64,000 bases of DNA from Chelatococcus sp. HY11 (lineage in GTDB: Bacteria; Pseudomonadota; Alphaproteobacteria; Rhizobiales; Beijerinckiaceae): positions 3,898,001-3,962,000 of the forward strand of contig NZ_JAHBRX010000001.1 in NCBI RefSeq assembly GCF_018398335.1, in the 5' to 3' direction. Below are positions 48,495-57,866 of this stretch, piece by piece. The notes below the pieces were generated by a model that searched no databases, had not been told where the DNA came from, and worked only from the letters and a program-made list of their open reading frames with translations. The number at the start of each line of letters is the position of its first letter. Position 1 is the first letter of the stretch. The position numbers and the translations under genes were made by a program.

Positions 48495-49328
48495 TTATCG
48501 CGCTGTGGGCTGGAGCACATCCGGGGCGAGCGCGGGGTCGCCGAAAGCGATGAAGGCGCCATTGAGGAAGGCGCGTTCGGCGTGACCATAGGTAAAGTGG
48601 CTGCCATCGGGCGCGAGCATGCGGCCGCCAGCTGCGAGCAGAATGGCTTCGCCGGCGGCGGTGTCCCACTCCTTGGTTGGGCCAAAGCGGGGATAGATGT
48701 CGGCCTGGCCGCTGGCCACGAGACAGAATTTCAGCGCAGAGGCGCGCCGTTCCACCGCCCGCACCGGCAGGCGCGAGAGCAGCGCCTCGCTTTCGGCATC
48801 CCCATGACGGCGGCTCGCCAGCGCAACCAGCCCATCGGCCGGCGCGGGTCGCGTCCTGATCGGCAGCCAATGCGCCTCGGTCGGCATCGGCCGGCCAGCC
48901 GCGACGGTCATCGCATAGGCGCGCGTGCCGCCGATATAGAGCTGTCCAAGCCGGGGCGCGAAGACCGCGCCGGCAATGGGGCGGCCGTTGCGGACCGCGG
49001 CGATGTTCACGGAGAAATCCGTCTCGCCGGCAATGAAATCGCGGGTTCCGTCCAGCGGATCGACCACGAAGAAGGAGGTTGCCAGCGGGGGCCCCGCCTC
49101 GGCGCTTTCTTCCGACACGATGGCGCATGCGGGCGCGTCTCGCTGGAGTGCGGCCACGATCGCTGCCTCCGCAGCTTCGTCTGCCGCGGTGCAGGGGCTT
49201 CCGTCATCCTTCATGTTGACGTGGAGGCTCGCCTGGGATGCTTCCGCAATGGCGGCGCCGGCCGCGATGGCAATCCTGCCGAGGAAGGCCGCGAGCGTGT
49301 CCGGCTCGCTATGGTCGATATGCAACAC
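48495..49328 (-). CDS. cysQ: 3'(2'),5'-bisphosphate nucleotidase (CysQ-like)
   Basis: 277 aa from GTG 49328, which has AAAGG 8 nt upstream; a GTG at 49373 is in frame but poorly spaced. Metal motifs of the inositol-phosphatase superfamily are present: SEESAE, VVDPLDGTRDFIAG and, near the C-terminus, KEWDTAAGEAILLAAGG. CysQ dephosphorylates PAP, the by-product of PAPS use, to AMP. Its location a few kb from cysNC supports this role over inositol phosphate hydrolysis. Confidence 0.87.
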   Translation of the reverse strand: MLHIDHSEPDTLAAFLGRIAIAAGAAIAEASQASLHVNMKDDGSPCTAADEAAEAAIVAALQRDAPACAIVSEESAEAGPPLATSFFVVDPLDGTRDFIAGETDFSVNIAAVRNGRPIAGAVFAPRLGQLYIGGTRAYAMTVAAGRPMPTEAHWLPIRTRPAPADGLVALASRRHGDAESEALLSRLPVRAVERRASALKFCLVASGQADIYPRFGPTKEWDTAAGEAILLAAGGRMLAPDGSHFTYGHAERAFLNGAFIAFGDPALAPDVLQPTAR

Positions 49329-49573
49329 AATCTTCGCCTTTGAACAACGCACTGAACGAACGCTGCCGGGCACGACCTTATCCGGCGTCCCGCTCTCCTA
49401 CGCCCAAGAGCTCGTCAAACATACCCCAAAATGCCAAAGCTCAACGTTCCGCGTGATATCTTAGTCTAGGGATTCCGGCCGCCAGCTTCCAAGGAGCGGC
49501 AAGGCGGTGTATCAAAAATCAACCGGGTCTGGGAGTATGAGCCGAGTGATTCTGACCTGGGGCGGAGCTGTGG

Positions 49574-50218
49574 ATGAATTCTATCTCGTTGGATGCCCTC
49601 GATCTTGCTGCTCTGCTGTGCAGTCGTGTTTGCCATGATGTGATCAGCCCGGTCGGCGCGATCGTCAACGGCCTCGAGGTGCTTGAGGACGAGGACGATG
49701 CGTCCATGAAGGAATTCGCGCTTGATCTCATTCGCAAGAGCGCGCGGCAGGCATCCGCGCGCCTCCAGTTCGCGCGTCTTGCCTTCGGTGCGGCCGGTTC
49801 GGCCGGGGCGTCCATCGATCTCGGCGACGCCGAGCAGGTGGCGAAAGGCTTTATCCAGGATGACAAGCTGTCGCTCACCTGGGAAGCGGTCCGCGTTCTG
49901 ATGCCCAAGAACAAGGTGAAGCTTCTGCTCAACCTCGTCCTGGTCGCCACAAACGCCATTCCACGCGGCGGACGTATCGACGTGAAGGTCGAGGGGGCGG
50001 ACGAGACGACGACTTTTCTCCTGACCGCGACGGGACGTAGCGCGCGCATTCCCACCCATGCCGAGGAACTCATTGGCGGGCATTCGGCAGATGGTACCGT
50101 CGATGCCCATGGTATCCAGGCCTTCTACACGGGGTTGGTGGCCAAGGCTGCCGGCATGGAGATCGCCTTCTCCATCGAGGAGGAAACCGTGACATTGAAG
50201 GCCGTACCGGCGGTCTGA
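49574..50218 (+). CDS. chpT: Histidine phosphotransferase ChpT
   Basis: 214 aa from ATG 49574, with GGAG upstream. The DHp-like helix has LLCSRVCHDVISPVGAIVNGLEVLED with phospho-accepting His21, followed by a degenerate ATPase-like domain with no ATP-binding motifs (LLNLVLVATNAIPRGGRIDV). This is the ChpT architecture. It relays phosphate from CckA to CtrA and CpdR. Its gene is the first of a run with cheA, cheW, cheY, cheB, cheR, and ctrA lies 6 kb downstream. Confidence 0.92.
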   Translation: MNSISLDALDLAALLCSRVCHDVISPVGAIVNGLEVLEDEDDASMKEFALDLIRKSARQASARLQFARLAFGAAGSAGASIDLGDAEQVAKGFIQDDKLSLTWEAVRVLMPKNKVKLLLNLVLVATNAIPRGGRIDVKVEGADETTTFLLTATGRSARIPTHAEELIGGHSADGTVDAHGIQAFYTGLVAKAAGMEIAFSIEEETVTLKAVPAV

Positions 50219-50314
50219 GCCAAGCTTTCGCAACCGATCGTCAACCGTTGGCCGTCAAACTGTGCATGCTAGTATGCGTGCATGCCCTGTTGAGGCGCGA
50301 GGGTCCGGGTTGGC

Positions 50315-52828
50315 GTGATGGACGAACTCCTGCGTGAGTTTCTGACTGAGACGAATGAGCATCTCGACGTCGTTGACGTCGAGCTCGTTCGCTTCGAGCG
50401 CGACCCCAACGATATTGATGTTCTTCGCAACGTTTTTCGCCTCGTTCACACCATCAAAGGTACGTGCGGGTTTCTTGGATTGCCGCGCCTGGAGGCGATC
50501 GCCCATGCGGCGGAGTCTCTGCTTGGTCGTTTTCGCGACGGCAAGGTCGAGGTGCAGCCAGAGGATGTCTCGCTCATCCTCGCCAGCATCGACCGTATCA
50601 AGCATATCGTCGCGGAACTCGACCGAACCGCGGCCGAGCCGCCCGGTACTGACCGGGATATCATCGATCAACTCGAAGGAAGCCTGAAGAGGCCTCAGCA
50701 GGACGAGCGGGTCGCGCGCGTCGCGTCCGTGGTGGAGGCCTCGCCGGATGGCGACCGGGGATCGCTGCGGCAGCCGACCATCCGCGTGACAGTGGACGTG
50801 CTTGAGCATCTGATGACGATGGTCTCGGAACTGGTGCTGACCCGCAACCAGCTGCTTGATCTTGCCCGGCGCCAGGACGACCCGGCCTTGATGGTGCCCC
50901 TGCAGCGGCTGTCGCATGTGACCGTCGAGCTGCAGGAAGGCGTCATGAAGGCGCGTATGCAGCCTATCGGCACGGTGTGGCAGAAGATGCCGCGCATCCT
51001 GCGCGACCTCGCAGTCGATCTCGGCAAGAGCATCGATCTTAAGCTGCGTGGTCCTGAGACCGAGCTGGACCGGCAGGTGCTCGAGTTCGTCAAGGATCCG
51101 CTGACGCAGCTGGTACGCAATGCGGCAGATCACGGGATCGAGGTCCCCGCAGCGCGGATCAAGGCAGGCAAGCCCGAGCGCGGCACCATCACGTTGTCGG
51201 CTTTCCATGACAGCGGTTCGATCACTGTCGAGGTTTCAGACGATGGCCGGGGGCTCGACTACCAGCGCATCAGGCACATCGCCATCGAGCGCGGGCTTAT
51301 CACAGAGGCGGAGGCCGACCGGCTGGGCGATGCCGCTGTCGCGCGGTTCATTTTCCATCCCGGCTTTTCGACGGCGCAGGCCGTGACATCTGTCTCCGGT
51401 CGTGGCGTTGGCATGGATATCGTCAAGACCAACATCGATCTGATCGGTGGGTCCGTGGAGGTCCGTTCGGAAGCCGGGCGTGGCACCACTTTCGTGGTCA
51501 AGCTGCCTTTGACGCTGGCAATCGTCGCGACGCTCATAGTCGGCGCCGCCGGCCAGCGCTTCGCCATACCCCAGATGTCCATCATGGAACTGGTGCGCGT
51601 GCGGCCGGGCCAAGGCGATGCCGCCGTCGAGAAGCTGAACGATGCCCTGGTGTTCCGTCAGCGCAACGAGCTCATCCCTGTCATCCCCTTCGCGACCCTT
51701 CTAGGCCTCACCGCGAAGGATCAGGCCACAGCGCATGACGGCTTTATCGTCGTGATCCAGATCGGCCGCCAACGTTTTGGCCTGCTCGTCGATACTGTGC
51801 TGCATACCGAGGAGATCGTGGTGAAGCCGTTGAACAAGCGGCTTCGCAGCCTGCGCTGCTTTTCCGGCAGCACCATTCTCGGCGACGGTAGCATCATTCT
51901 CATCGTCGAGCCGGGTGGCCTTGTGCGTATGTTCGAGGACTACGCCGAGAGCGCCGTTCCGACGATCGAGGCGCGGCCGGAGCCCGAACCGCAGAAGATC
52001 GAGGAGGAAATGGATGGTCCGGTCTCCTTGCTGGTCTTCCGGGCCGGGAGCGACATGCCGAAGGCCGTCCCCCTGTCCCTCGTCACTCGTCTTGAGGAAA
52101 TTGACGCGGCGCGCATCGAGCAGGCGGGCGGGAGGCTGCTGCTTCAGTACCGCGGCCATCTCATGCCCCTCGTTTTCGCCGACCCCGCCATGAGCCTGCA
52201 AAAGGAGGGGCGCCAGGCGATGGTGGTCTTCTCCGACGGCGATCGTTGGATGGGGCTTATCGTCGATGAGATCCTCGACATCGTGGAGGATGCGCTCACC
52301 GTCGAACTCGTTGCGGACCGGCCTGAGCTGGTGGGGTCCGCAATTGTCCGCGGCCGCGCGACAGAGATTTTGAACGTCGCGCATTTCCTGCCGCTCGGCC
52401 ATGGCGCCTGGCTGCAGCGGGAGGTTGCCCCCCAGACGGTGACGCGCACCGTGCTGCTGGTAGATGATTCTGAATTCTTCCGCAGCATGCTCGCTCCACT
52501 CCTGCGCGCTTCGGGATATCGCGTACTCGTCGCCGACGGCGTGGAAGGGGCCCTGGCCACGCTCGCGCTGCCGCGCCTTGTGGACGTTGTCGTCACGGAT
52601 CTCGAGATGCCGGACAGGAGCGGCTTCGATCTTATCGAAAGCCTCAGGGCTGAGCCCCGGTTCGCGGGGCTCCCCGTCATCGCCTTGTCGTCCTATGTGA
52701 GCCCGCCGATTGTGGAGCGGGCACGCAAGCTGGGTGTCGTGAATTTCGTGGCGAAGTTCGATCGCAGCGGGCTCGTGGAGGCGCTGAGCGCCGTGCTCAA
52801 CGCTCGGAGCCGGGGAGTGGCCGCATAA
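50315..52828 (+). CDS. cheA: Chemotaxis hybrid histidine kinase CheA with two CheW-like modules and a receiver
   Basis: 837 aa (GTG 50315 or ATG 50318). Domains: HPt (1-105) with phospho-His45 in RLVHTIKGT; dimerisation and HATPase (about 150-395; VRNAADHGIE, SGRGVGMDIVKTNI); a CheW domain (about 400-540); a second CheW-like segment (about 565-700, SLLVFRAGSDMPKAVPLSLV). A receiver follows (about 708-830) with VDDSE and phospho-Asp in VVVTDLEMPD. No separate CheY-binding P2 is seen. It autophosphorylates and signals via CheY/CheB. The stop overlaps the cheW start (TAATG). The substrate receptor is not encoded here. Confidence 0.92.
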   Translation: MMDELLREFLTETNEHLDVVDVELVRFERDPNDIDVLRNVFRLVHTIKGTCGFLGLPRLEAIAHAAESLLGRFRDGKVEVQPEDVSLILASIDRIKHIVAELDRTAAEPPGTDRDIIDQLEGSLKRPQQDERVARVASVVEASPDGDRGSLRQPTIRVTVDVLEHLMTMVSELVLTRNQLLDLARRQDDPALMVPLQRLSHVTVELQEGVMKARMQPIGTVWQKMPRILRDLAVDLGKSIDLKLRGPETELDRQVLEFVKDPLTQLVRNAADHGIEVPAARIKAGKPERGTITLSAFHDSGSITVEVSDDGRGLDYQRIRHIAIERGLITEAEADRLGDAAVARFIFHPGFSTAQAVTSVSGRGVGMDIVKTNIDLIGGSVEVRSEAGRGTTFVVKLPLTLAIVATLIVGAAGQRFAIPQMSIMELVRVRPGQGDAAVEKLNDALVFRQRNELIPVIPFATLLGLTAKDQATAHDGFIVVIQIGRQRFGLLVDTVLHTEEIVVKPLNKRLRSLRCFSGSTILGDGSIILIVEPGGLVRMFEDYAESAVPTIEARPEPEPQKIEEEMDGPVSLLVFRAGSDMPKAVPLSLVTRLEEIDAARIEQAGGRLLLQYRGHLMPLVFADPAMSLQKEGRQAMVVFSDGDRWMGLIVDEILDIVEDALTVELVADRPELVGSAIVRGRATEILNVAHFLPLGHGAWLQREVAPQTVTRTVLLVDDSEFFRSMLAPLLRASGYRVLVADGVEGALATLALPRLVDVVVTDLEMPDRSGFDLIESLRAEPRFAGLPVIALSSYVSPPIVERARKLGVVNFVAKFDRSGLVEALSAVLNARSRGVAA

Positions 52829-53334
52829 TGGCGATCGCCAAGCATTCGCCTGATCGGGGCACGGCACAGGCGCCGGTGATCGAACAGCAGGACAAGCATA
52901 TCCAATATGTCACGGCGTGGGTTGCCGATCAGCTTTTCGGTATCCCCATCGCCGACGTCCGTGACGTGTTCGTCATCCAGTCGATGACGCCGGTGCCCCT
53001 GGCGCCGCCGCAGATTCTCGGCCTGGTCAATCTACGCGGGCGCGTCGTGACGGCCGTCAGTCTGCGCTGGCAGCTCGGGCTGCCCGAGCCGGCCGACCGC
53101 CAGAGGATGATCGCGATCGGTATCGAGGCGGATGGTGAATCTTATGGAGTGATCGTCGATCGCATCGGGGAGGTGCTGAATCTCATGCCGGATACGGCAG
53201 CTCCGACGCCGTTTCATCTGGATACGCGCTGGGCGAGCCTGTCGACAGGCGTGCATAGCCTCGACGATTGCCTGCTCGTCATTCTGAATGTGAGTTCCGT
53301 GCTGGCCTTCTCCAATGATAACAATGGTCTTTAA
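52828..53334 (+). CDS. cheW: Chemotaxis coupling protein CheW
   Basis: 168 aa. A single CheW domain (YVTAWVADQLFGIPIADVRDVF, LAPPQILGLVNLRGRVVTAVSLRWQLG, GVIVDRIGEVL). It links receptors to CheA. Translational coupling to cheA through the TAATG overlap and its position before cheY support the call. Confidence 0.93.
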   Translation: MAIAKHSPDRGTAQAPVIEQQDKHIQYVTAWVADQLFGIPIADVRDVFVIQSMTPVPLAPPQILGLVNLRGRVVTAVSLRWQLGLPEPADRQRMIAIGIEADGESYGVIVDRIGEVLNLMPDTAAPTPFHLDTRWASLSTGVHSLDDCLLVILNVSSVLAFSNDNNGL

Positions 53335-53364
53335 TGCGAATCGCCGCTTCAAGGGCGCCACATT

Positions 53365-53730
53365 ATGAAGCACTGTCTCATCGTCGATGACTCGGCGGTT
53401 ATAAGAAAAGTGGCGCGCCGTATCCTGGAGGCTCTCGAGTTCCGGATCTCAGAGGCTGAGGACGGCGCAAAGGCGCTCGCCGTCTGTGAGCGGGATATGC
53501 CCGAGGCGGTGCTTCTGGACTGGAACATGCCCGTTATGGACGGCTACGAGTTTCTCGGGCACTTACGCCGGATGCCGGGCGGCAGGCTTCCCAAGGTTGT
53601 GTTCTGCACGACCGAGAGCAATGTGGAGCATATCGCCAGGGCCATGCAGGCCGGAGCCGACGAGTACATCATGAAGCCCTTCGATAAAGAGATCGTCGCG
53701 GCCAAGTTCCATGAGGTGGGGCTTGTCTAA
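53365..53730 (+). CDS. cheY: CheY-like single-domain response regulator
   Basis: 121 aa receiver with the full acceptor set: Asp8-Asp9, phospho-Asp52 (LLDWNMPVMDG), Thr82/Thr83 (FCTTES) and Lys104 (IMKPF). It should therefore be phosphorylated by the neighbouring CheA. It may bind the flagellar switch or act in the cell-cycle pathway, since chpT and ctrA flank the cluster. Confidence 0.92.
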   Translation: MKHCLIVDDSAVIRKVARRILEALEFRISEAEDGAKALAVCERDMPEAVLLDWNMPVMDGYEFLGHLRRMPGGRLPKVVFCTTESNVEHIARAMQAGADEYIMKPFDKEIVAAKFHEVGLV

Positions 53731-53831
53731 CCAAAGGCAACGGGACTAACGCTACTGCTGTATCGCCCGGGGAGGGCTCCTCTCAGCGCCATGTGCGTCA
53801 ACAGGCAGCCTGCGGCATAGGCGGAGGGGGT

Positions 53832-54917
53832 ATGCCTACCAGTCAGCGAAAATCAGATGATCCAACAAGGGTCATGGTCATCGGTGCGACGTCGATGTTC
53901 GACGAAGCGGCGATCGGACATCTGCGTCAGGCGGTGAATGTTGTCGCGCATTTTCCAACCATCAGCGGGGTGCTTGATGAGCTCAACGTGCTCGATCCGC
54001 ATGTCGTGCTGCTTGATGTGACCGCAGGCACCTTCGACGGCATGGCCGCGCTTCAGCTCATCCTTGCGGTGAAACCCGCTGTCGCAATCATCGTCATGGT
54101 AGGCGAGGCGCCGCAAAGCGCCGATCTCAGCCTGCGCTGCCTGTCGCGTGGCGCGGCTGCCGGCATCATGCTGCCGGCGCGGGCGCGAGGAAGGCCGGTC
54201 CGGGAGACGCGCGACTGCTTTGTCCGGGCCCTTATCGGCAAGATCAGGACGGTCGCCGCACGCCCCCAGGAGCGGACGCGAATGGTCATTCCCGGTCTGC
54301 GACGCGCCGAGCCCAGCAGCACCCAACCCAGATGCATCATTATCAGCGCCTCCACCGGAGGGCCGCAGGCGCTCGCGATCGTCATGCGCGAACTTGGCCC
54401 CGCGCTCGTGCGGAGCGTTCCGATCATCATTCTCCAACATATGCCAACGATTCTGATCGCCGGCCTTGCCAGCCAGATCGGCGCTCTGTGTGGCTGTAGG
54501 GCGGCGGAGGTGGCGGACGGCGAACATATTCGTGCCGGGGCCGTTTATGTGGCGCCTGGACATCGGCACTTGCGGTTGAGGAAAGCGGGAAGGAGCGTCG
54601 TGGCCTGGCTCGATGACGGCCCGCCGGTCAATTCCTGCAAGCCGTCGGCGGATCTTCTGCTCGGCGATGCCGCAGAGGTCTATGGCTGTGCGATTCTCTC
54701 GATCATTCTTACGGGCATGGGGCAGGACGGGCTCCGGGGGGCAACCGCCTTGTCCGCCGTCGGCGCGCCCATACTGGTCCAGGACGAGGCGACGAGCACG
54801 GTTTGGGGGATGCCCGGTAGTGTGGCCCGCGCAGGCCTTGCTTCCGCGGTCGTGCCGCTCGATCAGATGGCAGCCACCGCGAAAACGTATTGGCCGGACA
54901 TGCTGCGCCATGACTGA
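53832..54917 (+). CDS. cheB: CheB methylesterase with degenerate receiver domain
   Basis: 361 aa from ATG 53832, with GGAGG upstream. The C-terminal methylesterase domain has Ser174 in ISASTGGPQA, His203 in LQHMP and the Asp in LTGMGQDG, so it should be active. The N-terminal receiver keeps the acceptor-like Asp62 (VVLLDVTAG). It lacks the acidic pair (RVMVIGATS instead of V-D-D) and the Lys after beta5 (IMLPA instead of x-K-P). Phosphorylation control is therefore doubtful. It overlaps cheR by 8 nt. Confidence 0.9.
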   Translation: MPTSQRKSDDPTRVMVIGATSMFDEAAIGHLRQAVNVVAHFPTISGVLDELNVLDPHVVLLDVTAGTFDGMAALQLILAVKPAVAIIVMVGEAPQSADLSLRCLSRGAAAGIMLPARARGRPVRETRDCFVRALIGKIRTVAARPQERTRMVIPGLRRAEPSSTQPRCIIISASTGGPQALAIVMRELGPALVRSVPIIILQHMPTILIAGLASQIGALCGCRAAEVADGEHIRAGAVYVAPGHRHLRLRKAGRSVVAWLDDGPPVNSCKPSADLLLGDAAEVYGCAILSIILTGMGQDGLRGATALSAVGAPILVQDEATSTVWGMPGSVARAGLASAVVPLDQMAATAKTYWPDMLRHD

Positions 54918-55728
54918 AGCTGATTATCAGTTTCTCAGTTCCTTCCTGCGTGCGCGGTCGGGCATGGTTCTGAACAGCGACGGCCACTATCTGGCCAGGA
55001 GCCGCCTTCCCGCGGTGTGCAGACGCTTTGGTCTGGTTGATCCCGCCGAGGTTGTTGCCATCCTGCGCAACGGCTCTCATCCCGAGATCGAGGCAGCCGT
55101 CGTCGAGGCGATGGTGATTCAGGAGACGTTCTTCTTCCGCGACAAGACGCTCTTTGCCCAGATTCATGAAACGGTGCTCCCCCGCCTCGTCGAAGCGCGG
55201 GCCTCCAGTCGGCGCCTGCGCATTTGGTCCGCGGCCGCGTCGACTGGGCAGGAGGCCTATTCAATCGCCATGATGCTCGCCGGTCTGGCGCCGCGCCTTG
55301 AGGGCTGGACGGTTGACATCGTCGCCACGGATCTGTCGGAGGTTGCCCTGGAGCGAGGCCGCAAGGGGCTTTACACGCATTTTGAAGTGCAGCGGGGATT
55401 GCCTATCCAGATGCTCCTCAAGCATTTCACCCAGCTGGGCGACCTCTGGCAGATCAATGCTGACCTGACCGCGATGGTGGATTTTTCTCGCATCAATCTG
55501 CTGGATGATTTCAGCGATCTTGGCACGTTTGATCTCATACTTTGTCGTAACGTACTGATGTATCTTGATGATCGGACCAAGCGCGATGTGCTTGAGCGTG
55601 CCGTCGCGCGGCTCGCCAATGATGGCAAGCTGATCCTGGGCGGGGTCGAAACCCCGCTTGGCTTGACCGAGGGCATCGTTGCCGATGCCGCGCTAAAAGG
55701 GATCTATGGCCGCGCGGGTTGCCGCTGA
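54910..55728 (+). CDS. cheR: Chemotaxis receptor methyltransferase CheR
   Basis: 272 aa from ATG 54910, overlapping cheB by 8 nt. The N-terminal helical domain is followed by the SAM-binding domain (IWSAAASTGQEAYSIAMM, VDIVATDLSEVALERG, FDLILCRNVLMYLDD). It methylates glutamates on chemoreceptors, the reverse of CheB. Last gene of the che run; a terminator lies downstream. Confidence 0.93.
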   Translation: MTEADYQFLSSFLRARSGMVLNSDGHYLARSRLPAVCRRFGLVDPAEVVAILRNGSHPEIEAAVVEAMVIQETFFFRDKTLFAQIHETVLPRLVEARASSRRLRIWSAAASTGQEAYSIAMMLAGLAPRLEGWTVDIVATDLSEVALERGRKGLYTHFEVQRGLPIQMLLKHFTQLGDLWQINADLTAMVDFSRINLLDDFSDLGTFDLILCRNVLMYLDDRTKRDVLERAVARLANDGKLILGGVETPLGLTEGIVADAALKGIYGRAGCR

Positions 55729-55775
55729 TCGGATCTGCTGCCCAATTCTGAGCGCGGAAATCCGCAACAGACGGA

Positions 55776-55820
55776 CCAGCTCCGGGTCTGCCAGCTCCGG
55801 GTCTGCCAGCTCCAAGTCCA
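55776..55820. repeat. 15-nt tandem repeat downstream of cheR
   Basis: Two exact copies of CCAGCTCCGGGTCTG (55776-55790 and 55791-55805) are followed by a third copy differing in three positions (55806-55820). It lies between the cheR stop codon and the terminator. It may be a simple replication-slippage tract. Confidence 0.75.
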
Positions 55821-55849
55821 ACGGGGAGCGATCAGGCGGCTAGAAATAA

Positions 55850-55876
55850 AAAGCCCCGCCAGAGGCGGGGCTTTGG
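55850..55876 (+). terminator. Rho-independent terminator after cheR
   Basis: AAAAAGCCCCGCC-AGA-GGCGGGGCTTT: a 10-bp A/GC stem with a 3-nt loop. The A-run on one side and T-run on the other make it usable from both strands, that is for cheR and for the convergent ctrA transcript. Confidence 0.88.
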
Positions 55877-56045
55877 ATGGGACTTTACGCATACAAGCTT
55901 TTTGCAAGTTCTTGATTGCGTGCAACTACGCTCAACCAGCGACCCAGTTTCCCCGAGGCTACTGAGGGCTCTGTCGCTGATCTGCGTTAATGACGAATTT
56001 GGAGCTTGTGTGTCGAGCAGGTTCGAGGTGACAAGACCACCTCGA

Positions 56046-56747
56046 TCAAACCGCGAGACGCTCCTCGACCTCATTGGGCTCGCGCAGCACATAGCCGCGT
56101 CCCCAGACGGTCTCGATATAGTTCTTACCACTCGATGCATTCGCGAGCTTCTTGCGGAGCTTGCAAATGAACACGTCGATGATCTTGAGTTCCGGCTCGT
56201 CCATGCCGCCGTAGAGATGATTGAGGAACATCTCCTTGGTGAGCGTGGTCCCCTTGCGGAGGCTCAGCAGCTCAAGCATCTGGTACTCTTTGCCGGTCAG
56301 GTGAACGCGGTTCTGACCGACCTCGACCGTCTTGGTGTCCAGATTGACCACCAGGTCGCCGGTATTGATGACCGACTGGGCATGGCCCTTCGAACGCCGG
56401 ACGATCGCGTGGATACGCGCAACGAGCTCGTCCTTATGGAAGGGCTTTGTCAGATAGTCGTCGGCGCCGAAGCCGAGACCTTTCACCTTGTCCTCAATGC
56501 CGGCAAGACCGGAAAGGATAAGGATTGGCGTCTTGACCTTCGCCACACGCAGACTGCGCAGGACCTCGTAGCCCGACATGTCGGGCAAATTGAGATCCAG
56601 AAGGATGATATCGTAGTCATACAACTTTCCGAGATCGACGCCTTCTTCGCCGAGATCGGTCGTGTAGACGTTAAAGTTCTCAGACTTGAGCATCAATTCG
56701 ATGCTCTGCGCCGTAGCGCTGTCATCTTCGATAAGCAGTACGCGCAT
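56046..56747 (-). CDS. ctrA: Cell-cycle response regulator CtrA
   Basis: 233 aa OmpR-family regulator. The receiver keeps Asp7-Asp8 and phospho-Asp51 ([15 protein letters not shown]), and the winged-helix effector has [17 protein letters not shown] and [18 protein letters not shown], identical to known CtrA recognition sequence. It controls cell division, flagellar and motility genes. The C-terminus ends ERLAV. It lies downstream of the che genes in the opposite direction and is separated from fliJ by about 700 nt. Confidence 0.97.
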   Translation of the reverse strand: MRVLLIEDDSATAQSIELMLKSENFNVYTTDLGEEGVDLGKLYDYDIILLDLNLPDMSGYEVLRSLRVAKVKTPILILSGLAGIEDKVKGLGFGADDYLTKPFHKDELVARIHAIVRRSKGHAQSVINTGDLVVNLDTKTVEVGQNRVHLTGKEYQMLELLSLRKGTTLTKEMFLNHLYGGMDEPELKIIDVFICKLRKKLANASSGKNYIETVWGRGYVLREPNEVEERLAV

Positions 56748-57449
56748 TGTCAGATCCCCAACCTCGCTCCACCGGCCTCACCGGCCAAGTCCCGATGCGT
56801 TAACGCAGCTCCCGGAACAGGGCGGAGTGCACGCCCAATCTCCCACTTTAATCCGACTCGCGACGCTACTCGTAAATGGATAACAAAACCTAATTCCATC
56901 GCGCAAGCACCATCAGCCGAAACTTCCATTAACCAACGCAGAACGTTGATGTTGAGCTCGTTTTGGGCTTGCATCCTGTTCGCGCCATGGTTGAAGAAAT
57001 TGGATTAAGTGACTCAAGCGGTTCGTTCATCGCACCGCTTCGCAGCATCTCGAACGCTGAGAATACTCTTAACGATGCAGGTAAATGAAAGGTTGACGAC
57101 GGGGCAACAAATATGAACGCGAGCTAATCGAAGCGAAAAAAATTAAGGGACCGACGAGGAACCATAGCCTCTCGCCCCCTGCCGATGGAAGATGAGCCCA
57201 CAAGCTTGCGCGAAGGTGTGCTTCTCCTACAACGCTTGGTAGGCATTCGTAGGCGGAGCACGGCTTTCAAGTGAGGGCTACCGCCGATTCTGTTCTGTTG
57301 TCAGGCTCTTGACGGTAAGGAAAGCCTTCGCCGACCAGCAAAGGTAACATTCGATCAACTTCCTTGAGTAATGCTGATGATGGCCATTCTGTGGTGCGCT
57401 TGGGTGCGCCGCGGGTGCACAGTATGCGTGTTCAAGGAGTCTTTCGGCA
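56748..57449. promoter_or_regulatory. Long regulatory region upstream of ctrA and fliJ
   Basis: No gene is supported in these 700 nt. CcrM-type GANTC sites lie at 56855-56859 and 57011-57015 (both GACTC), plus GATTC near 57284. TTAACC, a CtrA half-site, lies at 56929-56934. Known ctrA promoters in alphaproteobacteria depend on GANTC methylation and CtrA itself, so these are good candidates for cell-cycle control of ctrA. Confidence 0.55.
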
Positions 57450-57866
57450 ATGAAACCGCGGGAAAGCCTGGTGCGCCTCAAGCGCTTCCAAGTCGATGAA
57501 AAGCGTCGGCGCGTCATGCAAATCGAGATGATGATCGCCGAATTCACGCGCGTCGCGTCCGATCTTGAGCGAGAAATCGCGAGCGAGGAAAGCCGCGCGG
57601 GTATCACTGACCAGAATCATTTCGCCTATCCGACCTACGCGAAGGCGGCGGCCCAGCGCCGAGACAATCTTCGCCGTTCCGCGGACGAGTTGCAGGAGCA
57701 GCTCAGCGAGGCGAAGTCCGATATGGATGCGGCAACGGCGGATCTCACCAAGGCGGAGCAGTTGGAGGACCGCGAGCAGGTCCGGTTTCGCACTGCAGAA
57801 GCACCGCGCGATCAAGCGGTCTTTGAAGCGAAAGCGTTCTCGGCGAGCTCGACCGCCAGCTTCTGA
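57450..57866 (+). CDS. fliJ: Flagellar export protein FliJ
   Basis: 138 aa, almost wholly coiled coil, with MKPRESLVRLKRFQVDEKRRRVMQIEMMI and ITDQNHFAYPTYAKAAAQRRDNL, typical of alphaproteobacterial FliJ. FliJ acts with the FliI ATPase to deliver export substrates. FliI is not encoded in this window. FliJ beside ctrA is a common alphaproteobacterial arrangement. Confidence 0.85.
   Translation: MKPRESLVRLKRFQVDEKRRRVMQIEMMIAEFTRVASDLEREIASEESRAGITDQNHFAYPTYAKAAAQRRDNLRRSADELQEQLSEAKSDMDAATADLTKAEQLEDREQVRFRTAEAPRDQAVFEAKAFSASSTASF

Noticed and set aside
50255-51208. A 317-codon minus-strand frame opposite cheA
   Set aside because: It is antisense to the HPt and dimerisation domains of CheA, with no family similarity.
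55704-55925. Short minus-strand frame with repeated WQTRSW residues
   Set aside because: The repeat comes from the 15-nt tandem DNA repeat; the frame crosses the terminator and has no ribosome site.
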